A stretch of 64,000 nt of DNA from an uncultured Shewanella sp. (GTDB taxonomy: Bacteria > Pseudomonadota > Gammaproteobacteria > Enterobacterales > Shewanellaceae), in assembly GCF_947491715.1 (NCBI RefSeq), contig NZ_CANLKR010000008.1, positions 1 through 64,000 on the forward strand. The letters run 5' to 3'. The translations under genes were made by a program, and so were the position numbers. The notes below the pieces were generated by a model. The model was given only the letters and a program-made list of their open reading frames with translations. It searched no databases and had not been told where the DNA came from. Positions 1 to 10,759 of the stretch are shown here, in pieces; positions within the stretch are counted from its first letter, which is position 1; every line of letters begins with the position of its first letter.

Positions 1-3000
1 GATGCAGAGCCTTATCATCTTGATGCTAGAATAGATACCGTCGATGCAGCCGGAAACCCCGGACATGCAAACCAAGGGCATGAATACGGCGTCGATGTCA
101 TCCCTCCTGTTGCCGAGGTGTTTGTCTCCAGCATCGCGAATGATGACTATCTGAACTACGAAGAATCTCTTCCTTACTTTTTCGATCTTTCTGGAGTTCC
201 TGTTCCCGTGATGCTTGATGCTAGTGGAAACTTCATACCCAGTTTTCCCATTGCTCAAGACTCTGATGGTGATGGGCTCCCTGATATGATTGACATTGAC
301 GCTGATGGTGATGGGCTTCCTGATTCTGTAGGTCTCGACAATAATCCCGACACTGACGGGGATGGCATTATTGACGATATGGATCTTGATGCAAATAATG
401 ACGGTATTCTTGATATTCAATTAACACAGGATGGAGATGGAGATGGTATTCCTGACTTTGTTGATTCATCAACAAATAGTCAAGGCTTCTCACAAGTTGA
501 TGTAGATCAAAATAACGATGGCATTTTGGATCAAATGCAAATAGATTTAAATCGAGATGGTATACCCGACTTTGTTCAAAATGAATATTTTGATACTGAT
601 TCAGATGGTATACCCAACTTGAATGAAGGTGTTAATGCAAATGGTATACCCAACGTTGCTCTGCTTGACGATGATGGGGATGCTATTCCTGACTTTATAG
701 ATCTTGATGCAAACAATGATGGTGTCGTTGATTTAGTACTAGAAAATGAATCAGTTTTCATTAACAGTGATGGCATCGGTTTACCTGATTTTGCGCCAAA
801 TGTGTCCGTTACGGGTTATGCAACCGGTGATGAAACTACTGCTGGTGATATTGTAGCACTTCACATCTTCATCGATGGCGTTAAAACCCCCCTAGGAGAA
901 GGCGCATTAATGCTCAATGCTGGCGGAATACTCACCTATAACATTCCTGTCAGTGGTCATTTACTCTCACGTGCCGACAGCAACATTGATGGCAGTAACA
1001 CCGTCACTGCGTCTTTAACCGTGATCGATACTGCACAAAACAGTACCACTGTCACTAATACTGGTAACTATCAAGTCGATATCATTGTCCCAGAAGCTGA
1101 AGTCTTTATATCAACCATTGCAGACGATGGCTGGCTCAACAATGCTGAATCTGATGCCAACGTCTCCATTACAGGATATGCCACCAGCAGTACTGATAAT
1201 ATTGAAGGAAATATCGTCACGCTCTATGTCGATATCAATGGAACCGCAACCTTAATTGGTAGCGGCCCATTAATCGAAAACCCAGATACAGGTAAGTTGG
1301 AGTACTCTATCGGGGTCAGCGGTGACAAATTGTCTCAAGCAGATGACAATCAAGGTGAATATACTGTCGCAGCTTTTCTCACTGTCACCGATAATGCGCT
1401 CAATAGTATCACGGTCACCAATACTAATGATTATCAAGTTGATACCACCCCTCCCGCACCGCTCTCTATCACACTGGACCCCAATATAACAGATGATGAT
1501 ATTATCAACACACAAGAGGCTGAGGCTACTCTTGAAAATCAACCTATTTGGATTTCAGGGAAAGTTGCTGGTGAGTTCAATGTTGGAGAATTAGTTACAC
1601 TAACAATTCAAACGGACATTGACGTATTTGAAGTCACCACTCCCGTTATAAATGCCCAAGGGGACTTTCAATATGCCTATTCAGGAGCTTTGTTAGTAGC
1701 CGATATTGATAAAACCATTAAGGCTGAATTTACTTCAACGGATCAAGCTGGCAATAGCCGCACTGTGTTTGATGATGAAAGTTATACCGTTGATACTCAA
1801 GCCCCCAACATTAGCATCACTATCAACGAGATTGTTGAAGTACTAGGTCAAGATGACGACCCTAACGCCCCACCTGTACCCGAATTCTTTAATGTGACCC
1901 TAACAGGGACAATCACAAGCGATCAGCCTTTCGGTCCACAAGATTTTGTTGAAATCGAGTTTAATGGAACAATTTACGATAACCTTGAAGCTGGCGATTT
2001 CGATGTGATCATTACCCCTAATAATGATATCAATGGTAGTAATCTATTCACGGCAATCTGGTCACTCACCCTGCCTAATGAAACATTACGGGCCAATGAC
2101 ATTGACGGTGATGGAGCAGCACAAATCAATGCACGCTATAACACACAAGATCCGGCGGGCAATCAAGCACTTCCCGCCGAAGCTTCAGCCAATTACACTA
2201 TAAACAAAGATGTGGTTGCAATAGCTGATACAGAAATAATGCAACCCGATGCTCATTTTCATCTCGATATCGAAACAGAATATGGCGCATTTTATATCGA
2301 TATTGATGGTACGTTACACCCTGTCATTGCTGGTGAAAATTCCCCTGTCGGTGGTGAACTCGTCTTTATTCCAGAAATTGAAACTTTTCAAGATCTCGTT
2401 GAAGATGTTAATTTAGGCAGCTCAGGAATTCCAGCGAGCCTATACGATTGGGGAGAGATTGATCCAAACGATCTTAGCACGGCCACTTTTTATCAAGGGG
2501 CGCTAAAAATCACCACTCAATTGCTTAATGATGACCCAGAAAATGGTAATCCCTTAACAGTATATAATGGAAATGGAGACGTTGACGATCATGTCGGCAA
2601 TGGCATAGGAGGCGATAACAACGGATTAGAAATCGGTGAGTCCTTAATGGTGACTATTGATGACATGAGCGATGATCCCATAAGTGTCAATGAAGTTACC
2701 CTTGTTTTAAAAGGCTTAGGCAGTTGGTTTGATGAAAACGACAATAATGCAACAGAAGTACTCATTATTGCCAGAGACATCCATGGAAACGAAATCGATA
2801 GAAAAGGCGATTTCAGGGATTCTGGTATCGCAACTGACACATATAAATTCACCAGTGATGTGGCTTTTCATTCCTTTGAATTAACAACCCAACTGGGTGA
2901 TAACAATATTACTGGCAACAGTGGAAGCTATGTCGTTCATAGTATGATCTTATCGCAAACCTTATTAATTAATACACCTGTACTCATTACACAACCAGAT

Positions 3001-6000
3001 TTAACCACCACAACTGAGTCTGTACTAATCAGCCTGACGGCTCATAACAGTGACACACCAGTACCTATCACAGATCTTGCCTTTGCCAATGTAATTGAAC
3101 CTGTGGTTGCCGAAATCAGAGTTATGGAAGATGATGTACTTGTTATTCATGCTGATCAGCTCCTGCACAATGATTATGACTTAGATCCTGATAGCAATAA
3201 TAATGGTGTCATCGATGACAATGAACAAACCAATGGCATCACTCCCGATCCTCTCTTCATAACCCATGTTACAGCAACAGCAAACACACATGGTACCCTT
3301 GTATTTGATACATTAACGGGTGAAATCACTTACACACCCGACCCAGGTTATAGCGGCCCAGCCTCATTTGAGTATACCATTACGGACAGTCATGGCGCCG
3401 ATGGTACCACACAAGTCAAAATCAATGTCATTCAGGATTATGCCGAGTTTGACATAATGTTGAATCCCATTGCGGGTGATGGCTTGATTAACTACGAAGA
3501 ATCTTTTGGCCCCGTTGCTTTATCCGGTCGCGTTGACGCAGAGTTTGATCTCACTGGCGAAACCGTCATGATTGAAATTGACTTTGTTAGAATAGATATT
3601 CCGCCTTTTATCCACCTTTATGAAGCCACTATTTTAGATGATCAAGGGAACTTTATTATTGAAAATATTTTAACTGACTTCATTACAACCGATGAATTTA
3701 TACCGGGCTGGCATTATGGTGAAGAGACCTCATTTTCACACGAAGACCTCTTTACTGCAACAGCCCGTATTCAGGCCTTCGATCCGAACGGCGGATACCA
3801 TCAGGCTGAGGCATCGATAAGCGCTGTCACCGATGCGCAGCTACCGGAGTTTACAATCACAATTGGCGAAATCGATACCGTGCAGCAATACGACAATGCA
3901 GATGACTATCAACCCGTTATTGTTACTGCCACCTTAAATTTAGCCTTCCCTGACCAAGACTTACCATTAACAGGTGATAACCAAGCAACATTGATCGTTA
4001 ATAATCAATACTATACTGGCTTTATCGACCCTTATGGCTTTGTACAGTTTGCCGTTGACGGCCAAGACATGGCATCCGACTCCAGTTTATCCGTCATCGC
4101 CATGCTCACCGATGAAGCGGGCAACAGTTTTTCACCTGCCGACCCCACAAACGCAAGCTATGTTGTTAACGCACAACCCGACGCCGTTGATGACAATGAA
4201 GCTAAAGAGCCTTATGCCACGGTCACCCTTACTGATGATTTTACCTACGGGGAGCTACAGTATTCTGAAGATGGTTCCACTTGGTACACACTTGAACTGG
4301 GCGATTCAATCACTACAACCGACAGTACTCAATTTCAAATGAAGCAAAATGAAGAGGTCAAAGATCTAACAAACGATATTTTCCTTGGCACAACTGATGG
4401 AACAACCGCTGAAATCTCTGACTGGGGAACACAACTAAACGATACTACTATTCGTTACGATGTTCCTGAAGAAAACGGTGGAGGAACAATAAGAACCATA
4501 CTTTTTGGAAGCGCATTTACCAACTATAATGAACCAACTAACTCTACAGGTGTTGGTATTGGCGATAGTGACAACGTAGGGCAAGGAATTGATGGTAATG
4601 ATACTATTACTCTACTGTTCAGTGAAGAAGTGAAATCTAATCAATTATCACTTAAAGTTGACGGCATTGGCGTCTATTTTACCGAAGGTAGCACTGGTAG
4701 TAATGCTAATGCGGTTTATATCGACGCTCACCTAGAGAATGGTCAGGTCATTAGACAGATTGATTATAAAAACACCGACGGTACTTTTTTAGAAACCTTT
4801 GTTTTTAACACTGGTTCTTCTGAAGTTACTAAGTTTGTTATTGGTACAGTCAACAACACCGATGGCAATATTGTTCTAAGAAGCGTTACTGTCTCTCAAA
4901 CCTTACTCGATGATGCAACTATAGAGATCACACAACCTGATAATACAATTGAACCTTTAACCATAGATAAAATTTTAACCAATGAAAATGCCGAAAATGA
5001 TATACCATTAACAAATATTACCGAGTCAATCAACGCTCCCGTCTTCGAGCCCTTTGAGATCGTCTCAGGAGAAACAATTTTCATATCCTTTGCAGACTTA
5101 ACGGTCAATGACAGTGATCCTGAAGGCAACCCCATTAATATTATTGATGTACAAGCCGGAGCGAATTCACAATTTGACGTCATGCTGGGCGACATGATGG
5201 GTGAAAAAGGAGTCTTTGTCACTGCTGCTGACGATTTCAGCGGTGAATCCACTTTCACTTACACCTTAATTGATGATCGAAGCGGTCAAGACACTGCTAC
5301 TGTTACAGTGATAGAAGGAGATTATAATGCGCCTGACGTCATTATCCCTGAATCACCCGAAGTGGTTATTGTCACCGACAGCAATGATGATGGCTGGCTC
5401 TCTGCAGCAGAGCTTGAACAAAATCCAGATCAAGTACAAGTCTGGGTGTCGGCTGACCAGCTTAGCCAGCCAGACAGTTATATGAGCATCAGTATTGATA
5501 ATAACGGCGCTGTTACACAAGTGCTTGCCAGTTTAAACAACGGAACACTAGAGGTCACCGATGCTGCTGGGAATGGCGTCTTCGGCTTTACCTATCAAAC
5601 CGATGTCGCAGGCTCAGGTAAAGACATCATTCGTTGGTCTGAAACTATTCCGCTACACACTGCCGTGAGTTTAAGTGTGACGGCAGCCAATGTTGTTGAG
5701 GGGACGATTTCTGCCACTAGCACCGATAGTGCCGATCTATTAATCGATGATGCGCTAGCGGGATTAAATCAACAAATCGAGAACCAAGCAGAGCAAGAAG
5801 AACAAGATCGTATTGATGAAATCAACGGCTTGTTAACGCAAGTGAACAACTTAAATGAAGAGATTAGTCAGCGTGAAGGCGAGATACTCGCATTAGATAT
5901 CGCAAGGGGAAATGAGTATCAACAATATGATGACTTCATTAGCGAGACCAATGCCAGAATACAGGCCAACGAAGAGGAACGTAATGACTTCATTGATGCG

Positions 6001-6798
6001 TTAGAAAACGACCCTAGCTTAACCTTGCTCGACATTGCTAACATTAACACGGCAATATTGGCACTCGAGGCAAAAATCTTGGAAGATAACACCTTGATTG
6101 CTCAAGCCGACAGTGATGAAGCAGCTGCTGCCGGTCTATATGCTTCACTTAGACAAGATCTACTAGAACAACTCGACAGTAAACACACTGAAAAAGATGG
6201 CCTAGAAGCTGATATACAGCATATTGTTCAACAACTTGAAAGTGATGATAACCTGTATATTGTTGGTACAGACAATAATGATGACCTTAAAGGTTGGCAT
6301 GGCAACGATGTCATTCAAGGATTAGCTGGTGATGATATTCTATTAGGAGAAGGCGGTAATGATATATTACTGGGCGATGAAGGGGAAGATGTCCTCATCG
6401 GTGGTTCTGGTAATGATATACTCATTGGCGGTGAAGGAATGGATACCTTTAAATTTTCACCAAATGATGGAACCGACCTCATTAAAGATTTTAATCTCAG
6501 TGAAGATAGGATTGATATCAGTTCCTTACTTGATGACTCTAATGGGTTAACTGATTTAGAACAACAGCTTAATATTTCACTGGACGCAGATGGCAATACT
6601 CTCATCGATATTGACAGTAGTCATGATGGGGATATGAATCAACACATTGTCCTTGATGGCGTCGACTTGTTTACTCACTTTAATACTGACAACACAAGTG
6701 AAATCATTAATGCACTGATTAACGAAGGCAATGGCGCCTTAATTGTTGCAGCGCCATCATCCGAACTACCACTTGAAGAACCACCAATGAATCCATAA
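1..6798 (+). CDS. bpfA: Giant RTX biofilm adhesin, C-terminal part (BpfA/LapA type), 5' end outside window
   Basis: The reading frame is open from base 1 with no start, so the gene begins upstream and 2265 residues are visible. It encodes an exported cell-surface adhesin for biofilm formation. Domains, numbered from base 1: Ca-binding thrombospondin-3-like DxDGDGxPD repeats (about 85-250); Bap-type Ig-like repeats with markers such as IANDDYLNYEES and IADDGWLNNAES; a roughly 245-residue module present twice (about 750-1000 and 1400-1650); cadherin-like domains (about 1036-1145 and 1680-1775); a long predicted coiled coil (about 1919-2085); RTX nonapeptides such as GGSGNDILIGGEG (about 2088-2147); and a type I secretion tail. 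Dedicated secretion genes follow directly. LapG-type proteolysis would act on the N-terminus, which is not in the window. The family call is firm; the ligand is unknown. Confidence 0.93.
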   Translation, partial: DAEPYHLDARIDTVDAAGNPGHANQGHEYGVDVIPPVAEVFVSSIANDDYLNYEESLPYFFDLSGVPVPVMLDASGNFIPSFPIAQDSDGDGLPDMIDIDADGDGLPDSVGLDNNPDTDGDGIIDDMDLDANNDGILDIQLTQDGDGDGIPDFVDSSTNSQGFSQVDVDQNNDGILDQMQIDLNRDGIPDFVQNEYFDTDSDGIPNLNEGVNANGIPNVALLDDDGDAIPDFIDLDANNDGVVDLVLENESVFINSDGIGLPDFAPNVSVTGYATGDETTAGDIVALHIFIDGVKTPLGEGALMLNAGGILTYNIPVSGHLLSRADSNIDGSNTVTASLTVIDTAQNSTTVTNTGNYQVDIIVPEAEVFISTIADDGWLNNAESDANVSITGYATSSTDNIEGNIVTLYVDINGTATLIGSGPLIENPDTGKLEYSIGVSGDKLSQADDNQGEYTVAAFLTVTDNALNSITVTNTNDYQVDTTPPAPLSITLDPNITDDDIINTQEAEATLENQPIWISGKVAGEFNVGELVTLTIQTDIDVFEVTTPVINAQGDFQYAYSGALLVADIDKTIKAEFTSTDQAGNSRTVFDDESYTVDTQAPNISITINEIVEVLGQDDDPNAPPVPEFFNVTLTGTITSDQPFGPQDFVEIEFNGTIYDNLEAGDFDVIITPNNDINGSNLFTAIWSLTLPNETLRANDIDGDGAAQINARYNTQDPAGNQALPAEASANYTINKDVVAIADTEIMQPDAHFHLDIETEYGAFYIDIDGTLHPVIAGENSPVGGELVFIPEIETFQDLVEDVNLGSSGIPASLYDWGEIDPNDLSTATFYQGALKITTQLLNDDPENGNPLTVYNGNGDVDDHVGNGIGGDNNGLEIGESLMVTIDDMSDDPISVNEVTLVLKGLGSWFDENDNNATEVLIIARDIHGNEIDRKGDFRDSGIATDTYKFTSDVAFHSFELTTQLGDNNITGNSGSYVVHSMILSQTLLINTPVLITQPDLTTTTESVLISLTAHNSDTPVPITDLAFANVIEPVVAEIRVMEDDVLVIHADQLLHNDYDLDPDSNNNGVIDDNEQTNGITPDPLFITHVTATANTHGTLVFDTLTGEITYTPDPGYSGPASFEYTITDSHGADGTTQVKINVIQDYAEFDIMLNPIAGDGLINYEESFGPVALSGRVDAEFDLTGETVMIEIDFVRIDIPPFIHLYEATILDDQGNFIIENILTDFITTDEFIPGWHYGEETSFSHEDLFTATARIQAFDPNGGYHQAEASISAVTDAQLPEFTITIGEIDTVQQYDNADDYQPVIVTATLNLAFPDQDLPLTGDNQATLIVNNQYYTGFIDPYGFVQFAVDGQDMASDSSLSVIAMLTDEAGNSFSPADPTNASYVVNAQPDAVDDNEAKEPYATVTLTDDFTYGELQYSEDGSTWYTLELGDSITTTDSTQFQMKQNEEVKDLTNDIFLGTTDGTTAEISDWGTQLNDTTIRYDVPEENGGGTIRTILFGSAFTNYNEPTNSTGVGIGDSDNVGQGIDGNDTITLLFSEEVKSNQLSLKVDGIGVYFTEGSTGSNANAVYIDAHLENGQVIRQIDYKNTDGTFLETFVFNTGSSEVTKFVIGTVNNTDGNIVLRSVTVSQTLLDDATIEITQPDNTIEPLTIDKILTNENAENDIPLTNITESINAPVFEPFEIVSGETIFISFADLTVNDSDPEGNPINIIDVQAGANSQFDVMLGDMMGEKGVFVTAADDFSGESTFTYTLIDDRSGQDTATVTVIEGDYNAPDVIIPESPEVVIVTDSNDDGWLSAAELEQNPDQVQVWVSADQLSQPDSYMSISIDNNGAVTQVLASLNNGTLEVTDAAGNGVFGFTYQTDVAGSGKDIIRWSETIPLHTAVSLSVTAANVVEGTISATSTDSADLLIDDALAGLNQQIENQAEQEEQDRIDEINGLLTQVNNLNEEISQREGEILALDIARGNEYQQYDDFISETNARIQANEEERNDFIDALENDPSLTLLDIANINTAILALEAKILEDNTLIAQADSDEAAAAGLYASLRQDLLEQLDSKHTEKDGLEADIQHIVQQLESDDNLYIVGTDNNDDLKGWHGNDVIQGLAGDDILLGEGGNDILLGDEGEDVLIGGSGNDILIGGEGMDTFKFSPNDGTDLIKDFNLSEDRIDISSLLDDSNGLTDLEQQLNISLDADGNTLIDIDSSHDGDMNQHIVLDGVDLFTHFNTDNTSEIINALINEGNGALIVAAPSSELPLEEPPMNP

Positions 6799-6825
6799 GC
6801 ATAATCCAGCAACCTAATAAAAAAA

Positions 6826-6851
6826 CCCTGCAACACTGTGCAGGGTTTTTT
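6826..6851 (+). terminator. Rho-independent terminator after the giant adhesin
   Basis: A 7-bp GC-rich stem (CCCTGCA/TGCAGGG) with a 6-base loop is followed by six T. It starts 28 bases after the adhesin stop. It would limit transcription into the secretion genes, so those probably depend on read-through or their own promoter. It also rules out the upstream in-frame ATG at 6838 as the start of the ABC transporter. Confidence 0.85.
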
Positions 6852-6996
6852 ATCCTTGCGATATTTTTCCATTCACCATTCCCTCTGCTTTGTGCAATAC
6901 ATGTATGGCATGATGAATAACCATGGCAAACTGGCAAACTGGTCTATTTTGACCAATACTTTTCACACGAGAAGGATTATCAAGGAAAGTCATTCT

Positions 6997-9198
6997 GTGT
7001 CAGATACGACAGTAACGCCAGATGAGCATAACACTCAAGACAAACAATGGACCATCTCTGCTTCTCAACGAGTGACACAAGATCCTTTGCTCGACTGCTT
7101 AGTTCTCATGACGGAATATTTTGGTTCGCCTTGTTCCAGTGATTCGATGACAGCAGGATTACCTCTTTCAAGTAGTGTATTGACGCCGGAATTGTTTCCT
7201 CAAGCGGCGGCCAGAGCTGGGCTATCGGCAAAATTGGCACGCAAAGGGCTAGACCAAATTCCCCCTATTTTATTTCCTTGTGTGTTATTACTTAAAAACC
7301 AAAAAGCCTGTTTGTTAAGAGAAATTGATTCTAAACAAGATAAAGTGACCATTCAGCTTTCTGAAACGGGTGGTCAAGAGTCAATGAGTATTGAAGAACT
7401 TGAAACCATGTATGTCGGTTATGTGTTTTTAATAAAACAAGAATATCGTGGTGATAAAAGCTTTAACTTACACTTACATCAAACCCGCACCCATTGGTTA
7501 ATTCAAACACTAAAAGACTCTGCCCCTATTTATCGTGACGCACTCATTGCATCGGTACTGGTGAATATTTTTGCATTAGTCTCTCCCCTTTTTGTCATGA
7601 ACGTCTATGACAAAGTGGTACCCAATCTTGCCTTTGAGTCACTTTGGGTATTAGCCATTGGGGCCGGAGTGGCCTATTTATTCGATTTCATCATGAGACA
7701 ACTAAGAAGCTACCTAATTGATATAGCTGGAAAAAAAGTTGACATCATTGTGTCTTCACAAATTTTTGCTAAAGCCATCGGGATCCCTCTTGAAAAACGC
7801 TCTCCAAGTGTCGGAGCAATGGCAAAACAGGTGAGTGAATTTGATAGTATTCGTGATTTTTTAACCTCTGCAACGATTACTGCATTAGTTGATTTACCTT
7901 TTGCTGTCTTTTTCATCATTGTTATTTATATTGTTGCAGGCGATCTTGCTCTCATTCCCCTTGTTGGAAGTATTATCATTATTGGGTATACCTTACTCAT
8001 ACAATCTAGGTTGAAAGCGGCGATAGAAGAAAGTAATAAATTTCTCAGCCTCAAACATGGACACCTTATTGAGTCACTCGCCTCACTGGAATCCATAAAA
8101 TCCAGTAGCGCAGAAGGTATTGTTCAAAAAAGCTGGCAACAAATGATAGGTCACACGGCGAACTGGCAATTAAAATCTAAGAAAATCACCACCTCTGTCA
8201 CAAATGTTGCCACTTTCATCGTCCAGTTTTCAGTTATTTGTGTTGTCATTTTAGGCGTGTATCGTGTTGCCGATAATGCTATCTCTATGGGCGGTATTAT
8301 TGCAGCAGTCATGTTATCGAGTCGAGCGATATCCCCTATGGCGCAACTTGCAGGATTGATGACCCGAGGCAATCATACCGCCAATGCATTGCGTCAAGTC
8401 AATGAAATCATGACTCAAGAAGATGAGTTTGAAAATAAAGGTCATCTTGTCAGTCGACAACGTATTATGGGGCAAATCGATGCTAACAATATTAGTTTCA
8501 ATTACCCTGAATGTGAAAAGCCTAGCCTCTATCCTTTATCATTAAAAATTCATCCAGGCGAACGCGTCGCTATCATTGGCCGTAATGGCTCAGGAAAAAG
8601 TACCCTAGCTAAATTATTAATCGGGCTTTATAAACCCACTAAAGGAAGTTTACGCTATGATGGTCTCGATTCAGCTCAAATACACCCAAGTGACCTTCGT
8701 CGAAATTTTGGCTACTTACCCCAAGACGTCACTTTGTTTCATGGTTCCATTAGAGATAATATTCTTTTTGGTACTCGTCAAGTCACTGAACACCAACTCA
8801 TTCGAGCAGTTCAACTTTCAGGCGTCAGTTTATTTACCGATCTCGAATCTGAAGGGTTAGATCAACAAGTCGGTGAAGGTGGACTCGCTCTATCAAGAGG
8901 ACAAAGGCAAATTGTCGCTTTAGCGAGAGCCACTTTAAACGATCCCCCCGTTTTATTAATGGATGAACCTACAGCGAGTTTAGATGCTCGAGCTGAAAAG
9001 CAGTTTGTTAATGCAATGGAGCATGTTTCAAAAGATCGCACTTTACTTTTAATCACACATAAAATGCATCTACTTAAATTAGTCGATCGTATTATCATCC
9101 TTGATAATGGTCGTATTATTGCCGATGGCGCTAAAAAAGAAGTACTAGAAAAACTCAATGCGGGTACCCTTAACGCAGGGGCGTCACATGAAAAATAA
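6997..9198 (+). CDS. rtxB: Type I secretion ABC transporter (LapB/RtxB type)
   Basis: Inner-membrane exporter ATPase for the adhesins. The GTG at 6997 is chosen because AAGGAAAG lies about 8 bases upstream and the earlier in-frame ATG lies in a terminator; this gives 733 aa. The N-terminal third is a C39-peptidase-like domain without a convincing catalytic Cys-His arrangement, as in LapB-type transporters that export uncleaved substrates. A transmembrane region follows. The nucleotide-binding domain has Walker A IIGRNGSGKST, signature LSRGQRQ, Walker B LLMDEPTASLD and H-loop ITHK. It lies between the adhesin and the membrane-fusion protein, the usual bpf/lap order. Function is firm; substrate is inferred from context. 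Confidence 0.93.
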   Translation: MSDTTVTPDEHNTQDKQWTISASQRVTQDPLLDCLVLMTEYFGSPCSSDSMTAGLPLSSSVLTPELFPQAAARAGLSAKLARKGLDQIPPILFPCVLLLKNQKACLLREIDSKQDKVTIQLSETGGQESMSIEELETMYVGYVFLIKQEYRGDKSFNLHLHQTRTHWLIQTLKDSAPIYRDALIASVLVNIFALVSPLFVMNVYDKVVPNLAFESLWVLAIGAGVAYLFDFIMRQLRSYLIDIAGKKVDIIVSSQIFAKAIGIPLEKRSPSVGAMAKQVSEFDSIRDFLTSATITALVDLPFAVFFIIVIYIVAGDLALIPLVGSIIIIGYTLLIQSRLKAAIEESNKFLSLKHGHLIESLASLESIKSSSAEGIVQKSWQQMIGHTANWQLKSKKITTSVTNVATFIVQFSVICVVILGVYRVADNAISMGGIIAAVMLSSRAISPMAQLAGLMTRGNHTANALRQVNEIMTQEDEFENKGHLVSRQRIMGQIDANNISFNYPECEKPSLYPLSLKIHPGERVAIIGRNGSGKSTLAKLLIGLYKPTKGSLRYDGLDSAQIHPSDLRRNFGYLPQDVTLFHGSIRDNILFGTRQVTEHQLIRAVQLSGVSLFTDLESEGLDQQVGEGGLALSRGQRQIVALARATLNDPPVLLMDEPTASLDARAEKQFVNAMEHVSKDRTLLLITHKMHLLKLVDRIIILDNGRIIADGAKKEVLEKLNAGTLNAGASHEK

Positions 9199-9308
9199 CA
9201 TCACGTACGCCAGCACTATGATTACCGAACTATTTTTTCCTCACCAGTACACTCCCTGTGGTCAATACTCATTCTTTCTTTTAACCACCTCCCAATTGAG
9301 ATCACATC

Positions 9309-10691
9309 ATGAGTAAGCAAATTCAATCTAACGATTTAGACATGGTCGATGATGTTTATGGTGCAATGATGACAGAGGCTCCATTCAGTCATAAGCTGAT
9401 TATTTGGGCGTTAAGTGCATTATTTATTTGTTTTTTTATATGGGCATATTTTTCTAAAATTGATCAAGTCACCACAGGCTCGGGTAAAGTCATTCCTTCT
9501 TCTCAAATTCAACTCATTCAAAGTTTAGATGGAGGCGTTTTACTCGAGATGCACGTCAAAGAAGGCATGATGGTAAGAAAGGGGCAAGCTCTTGCTCGCA
9601 TTGATGCAACTCGGTTCCGCTCTGATCTTGCTCAACAAGAACAAGAAGTCTCAAGTTTACAGGCTAATATTATACGATTAGAATCTGAATTAAATAGTAT
9701 TGATATTGCCAGTCTAGCAACCGATTGGCGAGAACAAATTAAAATCACGCCTGAGCCTTTAGCTTTTCCTGATGCAATGGTCAAAAGCCATGCCAATATG
9801 GTCGAGAACCAACGCCGAGAATATCAAAATAGACTCGATAACTTAAGTAACCATTTAGAAATTGAAACACGAAAAATCCAACAACGCCAACAAGAAGTAC
9901 AAGAGCTCGCATCAAAAATAAGAACCTTAACGAAAAGCTTTCAACTCATCAGCCGAGAGTTAGATTTAACCAAACCATTAGCCCAAAAAGGCATCGTACC
10001 TGAAGTTGAATTACTCAAATTACAACGGACTGTCAATGACATTCAAGGCGAGTTATCGACATTACGGGTCCTGCGTCCAAAAGTAAAATCGATTCTCGAT
10101 GAGGCGATTTTAACTCGCAGAGAGCATACCTATAACTTTATTGCAGATACTCGTGCAGAGCTCAATGATTTACAAGCAACATTACGCCGTATCAACGAAG
10201 CACAAGTGGGCACTCAAGATAAGGTCAGTAAGGCAGAAATCATTTCTCCTGTGAACGGCACAATCAAAACTGTCAATATTACCACCTTAGGCGGAGTGGT
10301 AAAGCCGGGGGAAAATATTATTGAAATTGTTCCAACAGATGATCAGCTGCTCATTGAAACCAAAATATTACCAAAAGACATTGCCTTTCTACATCCCGGT
10401 TTACCCGCGATTGTCAAAATCACCGCCTATGACTTTACTCGATATGGTGGCTTAGATGGGACCGTCGAGCATATTAGTGCCGATACCACTCAAGATGAAG
10501 AAGGAAATAGCTTTTATTTAGCCATAGTGAAAACGAAGCAGTCGAGCCTAACAAAAGATGATGGCACCGTCATGCCCATCATTCCAGGAATGCTAACAAG
10601 CGTTGATGTAATTACTGGGCAAAGATCCATTTTGGAGTACATACTTAACCCAATACTTCGGGCAAAAGAAACCGCCTTAAGAGAGCGATAA
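9309..10691 (+). CDS. rtxD: Type I secretion membrane-fusion protein (HlyD/LapC type)
   Basis: Periplasmic adaptor linking the ABC transporter to the outer-membrane channel. The 460-aa protein has a short cytoplasmic N-terminus, one transmembrane segment at about residues 30-50 and a biotinyl-lipoyl half-motif with GSGKVIPSSQIQLIQSLDGG. Long alpha-helical hairpins rich in Q, E and R span about 100-310, then the second lipoyl half (AEIISPVNGTIKTVNI) and a beta-barrel domain. It ends with a C-terminal ILRAKETALRER, typical of HlyD-family proteins. It starts 110 bases after the transporter; the ribosome-binding site is weak (TTGAG). Confidence 0.93.
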   Translation: MSKQIQSNDLDMVDDVYGAMMTEAPFSHKLIIWALSALFICFFIWAYFSKIDQVTTGSGKVIPSSQIQLIQSLDGGVLLEMHVKEGMMVRKGQALARIDATRFRSDLAQQEQEVSSLQANIIRLESELNSIDIASLATDWREQIKITPEPLAFPDAMVKSHANMVENQRREYQNRLDNLSNHLEIETRKIQQRQQEVQELASKIRTLTKSFQLISRELDLTKPLAQKGIVPEVELLKLQRTVNDIQGELSTLRVLRPKVKSILDEAILTRREHTYNFIADTRAELNDLQATLRRINEAQVGTQDKVSKAEIISPVNGTIKTVNITTLGGVVKPGENIIEIVPTDDQLLIETKILPKDIAFLHPGLPAIVKITAYDFTRYGGLDGTVEHISADTTQDEEGNSFYLAIVKTKQSSLTKDDGTVMPIIPGMLTSVDVITGQRSILEYILNPILRAKETALRER

Positions 10692-10759
10692 GATGCAAAC
10701 ATCACTGTGATAACAAAATCGTTTCGTATAAACGAAAAATAAACATTGGAGGGAACCCT

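Noticed and set aside
6838..6996. N-terminal extension of the ABC transporter from ATG 6838
   Set aside because: The first 53 residues would be read from within the terminator and spacer; the GTG at 6997 has the Shine-Dalgarno and the conserved start context.
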